A stretch of DNA of 33,604 bases from an uncultured Eubacteriales bacterium (GTDB taxonomy: Bacteria; Bacillota; Clostridia; Oscillospirales; Acutalibacteraceae), in contig CAKSST010000020.1 in the NCBI GenBank assembly GCA_934489895.1, forward strand, positions 1 through 33,604. The letters are read 5' to 3'. Shown here one piece after another: positions 1 to 7,165 of this stretch. A program made the position numbers and the translations under genes. Within the stretch, counting starts at the first letter, position 1; each line of letters opens with the position of its first letter. The notes under the pieces were generated by a model, which was not told the origin of the DNA, ran no database searches, and was given only the letters and a program-made list of their open reading frames with translations.

Positions 1-64
1 ACTTTCTGTTCACAACAGAAACTATAACAACTTTCCGATGCGTCCACTTAATTGGAAATCTCCT

Positions 65-85
65 GCCCAATTTATTAGGGCTTTT
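65..85 (+). terminator. Weak terminator-like hairpin of an upstream gene
   Basis: A GCCC/GGGC stem (65-68 with 78-81) with a nine-base loop is followed by a short T-run. The rest of 1-168 shows no gene. It would end a plus-strand gene lying before the window. The stem is only four pairs, so this is tentative. Confidence 0.3.
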
Positions 86-168
86 ATTCAAAATGGAGAA
101 CTTTTCTAATTTTGTAACACATCATTGACAAACCTACAAAAATTTTATTTAACTGATAATATGAGCCA

Positions 169-197
169 TTGAAAAAAATATAAATTTATGTTAGAAT
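169..197 (+). promoter_or_regulatory. Sigma-A promoter for the ABC exporter pair
   Basis: TTGAAA (169-174) and TAGAAT (192-197) are separated by 17 bases, with a TG one base before the -10 (extended -10). The predicted start is near 204, 28 bases before the first ABC gene, which has AGAAGG at 221-226 as its ribosome binding site. Confidence 0.6.
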
Positions 198-231
198 TTT
201 TTGGTATAAAATTATAATAGAAGGCGCAAAA

Positions 232-1971
232 ATGAAACGTTACTGGAAGTATATAAAACCTTATTTATCATCTTTTATTTTAGGCCCGCTTTGTATGATT
301 ATAGAAGTAATCGGCGAGATTATAATGCCGTTTTTATTAAGTAAAATTATTGATAACGGCGTATCTGGCGGACAAGGGACCACCTATATAATAATTTTAG
401 GCGTAACCATGGTAATTACCGCTCTTGCAATGATGATTGGCGGTGTTGGCGGTGCGTATTTTGCCGTAAAATCTTCCACAGGCTTTGCAAATGATTTACG
501 CAAGGATTTATTCAATAAAATACAAAAGTTCTCATTTGCAAATATTGACAGCTTCAGCACAGGCTCGCTTGTTACAAGACTGACTAATGATATAACTATG
601 CTGCAAAACATAATACAGATGTTTTTGCGTATGGCATTACGCTCACCTGGTATGCTTATCGGTGCGCTGATTATGGCATTTACCTTAAACCGTCAGCTCG
701 CAATGATTATTCTTATTATTGTGCCCATTCTTGCAACGGCAATTTTCTTTATTATTAAAACCGCATTCCCCCGCTTTACCTTAATGCAGAAAAAACTTGA
801 TAATCTAAACATTTCTGTTCAGGAAAATCTTACAAATATTAGAGTTGTAAAATCATTTGTAAGAGAAGAGTATGAAGAGGAAAAATTTGAAGCAATAAGT
901 TATGATTTAAAAGAAAAAACCATCCAAGCAATGAAAATTGTTATTTTTACAATGCCTGTTATGAACTTAGCAATGAACATTACAACATTAGCAGTAGTAT
1001 GGCTTGGCGGCAATCAGATTGTAATAGGCAATATGAGCACCGGTGTTCTTACTGCTTTTATAAACTACGTTACGCAGATTCTTATGTCATTAATGATGGT
1101 TTCAATGATAATTCTCAACAGTTCACGCGCCATGGCATCCGCTAAACGTATTAATGAAGTGCTTGATACTGATATTGATTTAACCGATGATATGGCAAAC
1201 AATAAAGACGCCGTTGTAACTGACGGTAAAATTGAGTTTAAGGATGTTTGTTTCAAATACTTTAAAAACAACAAAAAACTTGTTCTCGATAATATTAATC
1301 TAACTATAGAACCCGGTGAAACTGTTGGCATTATCGGTCCTACCGGAAGCGGAAAGTCAAGCTTGGTTTCACTTATTCCCCGACTTTATGATGTTGATAG
1401 CGGTGACGTTTTAGTTGACGGAATTAACGTAAAGGATTATTCTCTTAAAAGTCTGCGCAAAGGTGTAGGAATTGTTCTGCAGAAGAACGTTCTTTTTTCA
1501 GGCAGTATTAAAGAAAATTTACTGTGGGGTGACGAATCTGCCGACGATGCTACAATTGCCGCCTTTGCTGATTATGCTCAGGCACACGGATTTATCGAAT
1601 CCTTTGCTGATGGCTACGATACTCAGTTAGGTCAGGGCGGCACTAACGTTTCAGGCGGCCAAAAACAGCGTCTGTGTATTGCGCGTACTTTGTTAAAGCG
1701 TCCTAAAATATTAATTTTTGACGATAGTACAAGCGCTGTCGATACAGCTACTGAAGCCAGAATTAGAAAAAGCTTTACTACTGATTTAAAAGGTATGACA
1801 AAAATAATTATTGCGCAGCGTATCTCCTCAGTAATTGATGCCGACAAGATTGTTGTAATTGAAGACGGAAAGATAGTCGGTATCGGCAAGCACGATGACC
1901 TTATCGACAAATGCAACGCTTATACCGAAATTTATTATTCCCAGATGGAAAAGAAGGTGACTGCGCAATGA
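232..1971 (+). CDS. ABC exporter half-transporter, degenerate-site subunit
   Basis: Full-length ABC exporter half (579 aa): an N-terminal six-helix membrane domain (about residues 1-300) and a C-terminal ATPase domain. Visible motifs are Walker A GPTGSGKSS (about 369-377), a canonical signature VSGGQ, Walker B ILIFDD (about 492-497) and a switch loop IIAQR. Two catalytic positions are altered: the Glu after Walker B is Asp, and the switch His is Gln (about 529). In heterodimeric exporters such as TM287/288 and BmrCD this pattern marks the subunit with the non-hydrolysing site, and the next gene supplies the canonical one. The stop overlaps the next start (ATGA). The family usually exports lipids, drugs or peptides; the substrate here is unknown. 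Confidence 0.93.
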   Translation: MKRYWKYIKPYLSSFILGPLCMIIEVIGEIIMPFLLSKIIDNGVSGGQGTTYIIILGVTMVITALAMMIGGVGGAYFAVKSSTGFANDLRKDLFNKIQKFSFANIDSFSTGSLVTRLTNDITMLQNIIQMFLRMALRSPGMLIGALIMAFTLNRQLAMIILIIVPILATAIFFIIKTAFPRFTLMQKKLDNLNISVQENLTNIRVVKSFVREEYEEEKFEAISYDLKEKTIQAMKIVIFTMPVMNLAMNITTLAVVWLGGNQIVIGNMSTGVLTAFINYVTQILMSLMMVSMIILNSSRAMASAKRINEVLDTDIDLTDDMANNKDAVVTDGKIEFKDVCFKYFKNNKKLVLDNINLTIEPGETVGIIGPTGSGKSSLVSLIPRLYDVDSGDVLVDGINVKDYSLKSLRKGVGIVLQKNVLFSGSIKENLLWGDESADDATIAAFADYAQAHGFIESFADGYDTQLGQGGTNVSGGQKQRLCIARTLLKRPKILIFDDSTSAVDTATEARIRKSFTTDLKGMTKIIIAQRISSVIDADKIVVIEDGKIVGIGKHDDLIDKCNAYTEIYYSQMEKKVTAQ

Positions 1972-3887
1972 GCAAAATTATTAATGACCGAAAAGAACAA
2001 CTTTTGCGCAGATACTCAAGCAATAATTTTTATAACAATGCAGGAAAAATGCCAGGGGCTCACGTCGGTCCAAAAGGTAATCCCGGCAAAATGATGGGCG
2101 GTAAACCACAAAATTCTTTATCTGCCGTAAAAGAATTATTTAGATACATAGGCTCCGATTCCAAAAAGATGTTCATTGTTTTTCTTTGCGTTATTATCGG
2201 CGCTGTCGCCAATTTAGGTGCAAGCTATGTTTTAAGACCCGTAATTAATAATCTTATATCTACCGAAATAACTTCACAACAAAAAATTACAGATTTGATT
2301 TTAGGTCTTGCGTTAATGGCAATAATTTATCTTACGGGTATTCTCTGCGCATATTTACAGCAAAGAATAATGATAAGTGTTTCTCAGAAAGCAATAGTTA
2401 GAATACGTAAAGATTTGTTCACTAAAATTCAGCAGCTTCCCATAAAATATCACGATACACATTCAATCGGTGATATTATGAGCCGTTTTACCAACGACCT
2501 TGATTCCGTTGGTGAAATGCTTAATAATACGCTTGCAAGCTTTATTTCAGGTGTAATCAGCCTTGTAGGCACCGTTATATTAATGTTTATTACAAACTGG
2601 ATACTAGCAATAATTACTATTGTCACTGTTCCCCTATTATTTTATGTTGGCGGATTTATAGGACAAAAAAGCCGCAAATATTACAAATCACAGCAACAGG
2701 CTCTCGGTGCTGTAAACGGATATATTGAGGAAAGTGTTACAGGACAAAAGGTTATTAAAGTATTTTGCCACGAGGATGTTGCCTCTGAGGAGTTTGGTAT
2801 TTTAAGTGATGATTTACATCAAAAACAAAGAAAAGCTCAGTTTTTTGGCGGTATAATGGGACCTGTTATGGGCAATTTAAGTCAGGTAAGTTTTGCTCTT
2901 TCGGGTACGGTAGGCGGTATATTATGCCTCACATCAAATTTTGATATAGGCGGTCTTACAATTTTCACAAACTATTCACGCCAATTTTCCCGTCCTATAA
3001 GCGAGCTTTCAATGCTTATGAACACCATTTTCTCCGCGCTGGCAGGCGCCGAACGTGTGTTTGATGTATTAAATGAAGCACCCGAAACACCTGACAGCCC
3101 TGACGCTGTACGCATTTGCTCTGAAAACGACGTTTATGATGATGCTGTTGTTATTAAAGGCGAAGTTATGCTTGAAAATGTCAGCTTCGGCTACAATCCC
3201 GATAAAACTGTTCTTAATAATATAAACATTCACGTAAAACCCGGACAAAAAGTTGCTTTTGTTGGCTCTACAGGCGCAGGCAAAACTACAATTACAAATC
3301 TTATTAATAGGTTTTATGACATTGATAACGGTAGTATTTATATTGACGGTATCAATGTTAAAAACATAAGTCGTGATTCTTTAAGACGAAATATTACTAT
3401 GGTTTTGCAGGATACGCATCTGTTTTCTGATACGGTTATGGAAAATATTCGTTACGGCAGACTTGACGCGACTGATGAAGAAGTTATTGAAGCCGCAAAG
3501 ATTGCAAGCGCACACTGGTTTATTGAGCGTCTTGAAAACGGTTATAATACCAAGCTTGAAGGAGACGGTGTAAACTTAAGCCAGGGCGAAAGACAGCTTT
3601 TAAATATCGCAAGAGCTTCTATTTCAAAGGCTCCTATTCTTATTCTGGATGAAGCTACAAGCTCGGTTGATACCCGAACAGAAAAGCTTATAGAATGCGG
3701 TATGGACAGTCTTATGAAAAATCGCACCACATTTATAATTGCTCACCGTCTTTCTACCGTCCGCAATGCAGACTGTATTATTGTTTTAGAGCATGGTAGC
3801 ATTATTGAGCAAGGAACTCACGAGGAACTGCTTGAATTAAAAGGCAGATATTATCAGTTATATAATGGCACGGTCGAACTTGACTAG
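1968..3887 (+). CDS. ABC exporter half-transporter, catalytic-site subunit
   Basis: Second half of the heterodimeric exporter (639 aa). The ATG at 1968 overlaps the previous stop (ATGA) and has an AAGGTG site before it; a start at 1911 would lie inside the first gene with no site. A hydrophilic, Gly/Lys-rich extension of about 55 residues precedes the membrane domain. The ATPase domain has Walker A GSTGAGKTT (about 434), Walker B ILILDE with the catalytic Glu, and switch His in IIAHRLS. Its signature is LSQGE rather than LSGGQ. So its Walker A/B pairs with the partner's good signature for the active site, while its own poor signature faces the partner's degenerate site. Substrate unknown; likely a membrane exporter. 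Confidence 0.93.
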   Translation: MSKIINDRKEQLLRRYSSNNFYNNAGKMPGAHVGPKGNPGKMMGGKPQNSLSAVKELFRYIGSDSKKMFIVFLCVIIGAVANLGASYVLRPVINNLISTEITSQQKITDLILGLALMAIIYLTGILCAYLQQRIMISVSQKAIVRIRKDLFTKIQQLPIKYHDTHSIGDIMSRFTNDLDSVGEMLNNTLASFISGVISLVGTVILMFITNWILAIITIVTVPLLFYVGGFIGQKSRKYYKSQQQALGAVNGYIEESVTGQKVIKVFCHEDVASEEFGILSDDLHQKQRKAQFFGGIMGPVMGNLSQVSFALSGTVGGILCLTSNFDIGGLTIFTNYSRQFSRPISELSMLMNTIFSALAGAERVFDVLNEAPETPDSPDAVRICSENDVYDDAVVIKGEVMLENVSFGYNPDKTVLNNINIHVKPGQKVAFVGSTGAGKTTITNLINRFYDIDNGSIYIDGINVKNISRDSLRRNITMVLQDTHLFSDTVMENIRYGRLDATDEEVIEAAKIASAHWFIERLENGYNTKLEGDGVNLSQGERQLLNIARASISKAPILILDEATSSVDTRTEKLIECGMDSLMKNRTTFIIAHRLSTVRNADCIIVLEHGSIIEQGTHEELLELKGRYYQLYNGTVELD

Positions 3888-3953
3888 TTAGTATTGTTTT
3901 TTATATTTATGTGTGTTATTATCAGTATATAAATAATCGTAAAGGGTGTTGTT

Positions 3954-4907
3954 ATGAAAAAGATTTTGTCCGTAATTCTTGTGATTGCTCTTACCTTCTC
4001 TGTATGTCTTGTTTGCGGCGGTTGCCTGGATAACGAAACCGCTCTTGTAGTATCCAATAACGGAGAGCAAATCAAGTATTCAATTGACGATTTACTTGCA
4101 TTAGTCACCCAAAAGATTTCCGTATCCTGGCTTGATAGTAACGGTCAGACGGGTAATGAAATTTTTAAAGGAATATATTTTTCTTCTCTTATACCTTACA
4201 CCGATGCAATCGGCCTCAACAATATTTCCTACACTGTCACAGATGCAAGCAAAGAAAAACATATTTATGATAAGCTTATAAACAATAAAGGTACAGATAA
4301 TTATTCTCCGTTTATTGCGTTTAACAATGATAATACCTCTTTTTCTGTAATATACCCTCAGCTTACTATTGATATGGTAAACAAAGACTTATGGGTTTAT
4401 GATGTTAAAAAAATTGATCGTATTTCAGAAAAAATTGTCCTTTCTCTTTCTGTAAACGATTATGAACGGCAGTTTTCTGAAAAAGAATTAAATAAATTTA
4501 AAACCGTAAAACAAAATTATATCTGGACAGATTCAGCCGGTCAGAGCGGAGAAACCGAGTTTGAGGGCATAACCTTTGATAAACTTGGTATAAACTTACC
4601 TTTAACGGATTTTATGATGGTTGTTGAAGATATTGACGGTGTTGAGTATAACTATGATGTTGATATGGATTTCCAGCTTGACAGGCTTTCAAACTATCTT
4701 GACGTTGAGCTTAACAAAAATATGTCACAAAAGGATTTAAAAAATGCAATCAATTCTTCAGATATTTATTTCCCCGAGCTGATGATTTCAGTTATGAAAA
4801 ATGGCTCTTTAGTGCTTCCAATCCCGCAAATCAGCGGTGATTATAATAAGGAAGATTGGGTTTATAATGTTGTTTCAATAAGCATTGAAACCGATGTTAA
4901 AAATTAA
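3954..4907 (+). CDS. Lipoprotein with two repeats resembling the molybdopterin-oxidoreductase fold
   Basis: 317 aa, starting at an ATG with AAAGGGTG before it. An N-terminal Lys pair and hydrophobic stretch end in CGGC, so Cys24 is the likely lipid-attached residue, although Cys at -3 is unusual for a lipobox. The rest is two tandem copies. WLDSNGQTGNEIFKGIYF (about 58-75) matches WTDSAGQSGETEFEGITF (about 185-202), and both copies end in a proline followed by a W-V-Y-[DN]-V segment. The pattern (charged strand, then F-x-G-I/V-x-F-x-x-L) recalls the sulfite-oxidase-type molybdopterin-binding fold in clostridial surface proteins, but I see no cofactor Cys, so binding is doubtful. It lies 66 bases after the ABC pair with no terminator between, so it may be cotranscribed. 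Function unknown. Confidence 0.7.
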   Translation: MKKILSVILVIALTFSVCLVCGGCLDNETALVVSNNGEQIKYSIDDLLALVTQKISVSWLDSNGQTGNEIFKGIYFSSLIPYTDAIGLNNISYTVTDASKEKHIYDKLINNKGTDNYSPFIAFNNDNTSFSVIYPQLTIDMVNKDLWVYDVKKIDRISEKIVLSLSVNDYERQFSEKELNKFKTVKQNYIWTDSAGQSGETEFEGITFDKLGINLPLTDFMMVVEDIDGVEYNYDVDMDFQLDRLSNYLDVELNKNMSQKDLKNAINSSDIYFPELMISVMKNGSLVLPIPQISGDYNKEDWVYNVVSISIETDVKN

Positions 4908-4920
4908 TTTTCATTAGTAA

Positions 4921-4952
4921 AATCGCGCAAAGCAAAGCTTTGCGCGATTTTT
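4921..4952 (+). terminator. Rho-independent terminator after the lipoprotein gene
   Basis: A perfect 13-bp stem (AATCGCGCAAAGC at 4921-4933 with its complement at 4937-4949), a three-base loop and a T-run. It starts 13 bases after the lipoprotein stop. Confidence 0.9.
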
Positions 4953-4960
4953 GTATAGCG

Positions 4961-4987
4961 AAAACCACGCGATAGTCAAGTGGTTTT
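4961..4987 (+). terminator. Second hairpin behind the main terminator
   Basis: AAAACCAC (4961-4968) pairs with GTGGTTTT (4980-4987) over an 11-base loop. It follows the stronger terminator and may be a back-up stop or insulator before the LCP promoter. Confidence 0.45.
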
Positions 4988-5015
4988 AATATTTTGCGTC
5001 TTTTGTATTATTTAC

Positions 5016-5044
5016 TTGAAAAAACAAACATTAAGGTATATAAT
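5016..5044 (+). promoter_or_regulatory. Sigma-A promoter for the LCP gene
   Basis: TTGAAA (5016-5021), a 17-base spacer and a perfect TATAAT (5039-5044). The predicted start near 5051 lies just before the AGGAGG at 5062-5067. Confidence 0.75.
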
Positions 5045-5074
5045 ATAATCTAACTTGAAACAGGAGGTAATGTT

Positions 5075-6439
5075 TTGAATATTTTAAAAAAAATGATTAA
5101 AAAATTTAAAAGTTATTCCAAAACTAAAAAAATTGTTATTTCAATAGTTGCAGTTTTACTGATTTTGTTAATCATAGCAATCAGTACATTTTTTATTGTT
5201 TTCAGATATAAATATAACAGTATGTTTGGTATATCAGGCTCTGAATTAGGTGTTACCGAAGAAAATCTTCCAGACGGTATTACAAACATTGCCCTCTTCG
5301 GCGTAGACAGCCGTTCAAAAAACAAATTTACGGGCAACACTGATTCTATTATGATATTAAGCGTTGATACCGTTCATAAAAAAATCAAAATTACTTCTAT
5401 TATGCGTGACAGCCTTGTAAAAATAAAAGGGTACTCCCCTTACAAAATTAACTCTGCTTACGCAAAAGGCGGACCTACTCTTGCCATCAACACATTAAAT
5501 CAGAACTTCGGTCTTAATATTACAGAGTATGCCACAATTAATTTTTCAGGCATGTCTAAAATAATTGATGCTGTCGGCGGTATCGAGGTCGAGCTTACTA
5601 GCGCTGAGGTAAAGGACGCAAACATTCATATTAAATATATGGCACAAGAACAGGATGTTAAGCCAACTTATATTAAAGATTCAGGCGTACAACTACTCAA
5701 CGGCTTACAGGCGGTAAGTTTTACAAGAATACGCCACGTTGCAACTGTTAACGGCGTTAATAACGACTACGGACGTACCGACAGACAGCGTTATGTTATG
5801 AATCAGCTTTTCAATAAAGCATTGACCCTTTCTACGGGTGAACTTACAAAGCTTGTTAAAACCTGCTTACCTTATGTTGAAACATCATTGAATTATCTTG
5901 AAATTATTAATCTCGCCGGTGCTTTAATGATTGACGGCATACAGTTTTCGCAAATGCGCATACCACAGCAGAAGTATGTAATAAGCGGTATGAATGTGCG
6001 CGGCGGCGCAACTGTTTACTATAGTCTTGAGTATGCAAAAGATGTTTTGCACGCATATATATATGATGATATGACTTACGAAGAATTTAAAGAGAAAAAC
6101 GGCATTGATAAAACAGGCTGGTATAACCCTTCTGCGTATTCCAATAATAAAAACATTGCAGATGTAAGTTCAGAAATTCAGCAACAAAATGATATTTCGT
6201 CATATTATCAAATGATTGAAAGCGAGCACAATATGACAACAACGTCCTCATCAGATGCGCAATTCAATTCATCGAATATTGCAGATTCATCCTCGATAGT
6301 AAATTCTTCAAGTTCGCAAAATTCCGCATCCGTGCCTAATATTACAACACCTGATGATGAAACATCCCAAAATCCTGCGGATAAAGTAACATCATTTTTA
6401 CATCCACAGACATCATCCGACAACTCAGCAGCTCAATAA
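5075..6439 (+). CDS. LytR-CpsA-Psr family cell-wall glycopolymer ligase
   Basis: 454 aa. The start is TTG at 5075, chosen because AGGAGG sits seven bases before it and no in-frame ATG has such a site. A basic N-terminus and one membrane helix (about 20-45) precede an extracellular LCP domain (about 70-260). Family landmarks are GVDSR, TDSIMILSVD, SIMRDSLV, KINSAYAKGG, DAVGGIEVEL and the Arg-rich block FTRIRH...DYGRTDRQR, whose arginines bind the lipid pyrophosphate. LCP enzymes move teichoic-acid-like or capsular polymers from undecaprenyl carriers to peptidoglycan. The tail (about 388-454) is Ser/Thr/Asn-rich and low-complexity, probably a flexible wall-spanning stretch. It has its own promoter. 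Confidence 0.93.
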   Translation: MNILKKMIKKFKSYSKTKKIVISIVAVLLILLIIAISTFFIVFRYKYNSMFGISGSELGVTEENLPDGITNIALFGVDSRSKNKFTGNTDSIMILSVDTVHKKIKITSIMRDSLVKIKGYSPYKINSAYAKGGPTLAINTLNQNFGLNITEYATINFSGMSKIIDAVGGIEVELTSAEVKDANIHIKYMAQEQDVKPTYIKDSGVQLLNGLQAVSFTRIRHVATVNGVNNDYGRTDRQRYVMNQLFNKALTLSTGELTKLVKTCLPYVETSLNYLEIINLAGALMIDGIQFSQMRIPQQKYVISGMNVRGGATVYYSLEYAKDVLHAYIYDDMTYEEFKEKNGIDKTGWYNPSAYSNNKNIADVSSEIQQQNDISSYYQMIESEHNMTTTSSSDAQFNSSNIADSSSIVNSSSSQNSASVPNITTPDDETSQNPADKVTSFLHPQTSSDNSAAQ

Positions 6440-6460
6440 TCAAAAACAGCAGTAAAAGTT

Positions 6461-6674
6461 TGAAGTGAACCCCAAAGTTCAGACAAAATTTAATATTAAA
6501 TTGTTTGCGAATGAGTTCGGAATTGTACCGGGCTCATTTTTTTAGTTTTAGAGAAACTCTTTCGTTATTGTAGTAATGAATATATTTCTTTAATTTATCA
6601 ATGAAAGTGTTAACGTTTTCGAATTTTTCGCCGTAGAAGATTTCAACCTTAAGCCTACCGAAAAAGTTTTCCAT
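6461..6674 (-). mobile_element. IS3-family element remnant: transposase C-terminus and right end
   Basis: Minus strand 6674 to 6534 encodes the last part of an IS3-family (IS150-like) OrfB: MENFFGRLKVEIFYGEKFEN, then IDKLKKYIHYYNNERVSLKL. A stop (6534-6536) follows a run of seven A. With one more A the frame would continue to MSPVQFRTHSQTI and stop at 6496-6498, the usual OrfB ending, so this copy has a frameshift. The likely terminal repeat lies at 6461-6485, starting TGAAGTGAACCCC, 22 bases past the LCP gene stop. The rest of the transposase, OrfA and the other end are missing. The upstream edge runs straight into the hydrolase pseudogene, so the element was truncated in a rearrangement. 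Confidence 0.85.
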
Positions 6675-7165
6675 AGACACGCCCTTCTCATTCATACCAT
6701 CAAGGCAGATAAATGGAGCTGTCAGACTTGCTAGCTCTTTAAGGCAATAGACTTATATCCGTCCTTTGGTGCACAGTAAACCAACATAGCAGATGTATAT
6801 TTTCTAAAATCGTAATTACGTCCCATATGAACGTCGCCGTCCGTATCAGTCAGAGTAAACGCCGTACAGCCGAAATGGGGTGCTTTGATCTTCACAGGCA
6901 GTAGCGGAAGAGCCTCTTTCAGAATCGCATCGATCATCGTCTGATCGTCCTTAATGCCGTAATCGATAATATCGTCAATATTGTAATTGTATTTGACATC
7001 CATGCGATAGAGATTGTATCCATCCGCATAATCCGTAAGCTGCTCAATGCTGCCGACGGTCTGGATCCTTGTGAAATGGAGTCCCGAAAACGCAAGCAAG
7101 ACGACTAAAACGACCGCCAGAATTGCCAACTAAACAATCAAAATACGCTTCTTCACTTTATTCAT
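6675..7165 (-). pseudogene. Decayed choloylglycine-hydrolase-family (linear amide C-N hydrolase) gene
   Basis: The frame starts at the ATG at 7165, overlapping the end of the ubiquitin-fold gene by eight bases: MNKVKKRILIV, then a TAG at codon 12 (7130-7132), then a clean membrane anchor (LAILAVVLVVLLAFSG). The frame stays open to a stop at 6731. GCTAFTLTD holds the probable nucleophile Cys (about codon 100), followed by HMGRNYDFRKYT, typical of the Ntn-hydrolase family of bile-salt hydrolases and acylamidases. After GYKSIAL the match moves to another frame (KELASLTAPFICLDGMNEKG, 6682-6741), suggesting a small deletion, and stops at the IS3 fragment. The C-terminal half is gone. It was probably a membrane-anchored, outward-facing amidase; substrate unknown. 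Three separate lesions make it non-functional. Confidence 0.8.

Noticed and set aside
1911..1967. Start of the second ABC gene at 1911
   Set aside because: It would overlap the first gene by 61 bases with no ribosome site. The ATG at 1968 has a site and a typical ATGA overlap.
6675..7165. Functional truncated hydrolase from an internal TTG at 7129
   Set aside because: The TTG has no ribosome site, half the membrane anchor context is lost, and the protein stops before the second half of the Ntn-hydrolase fold.
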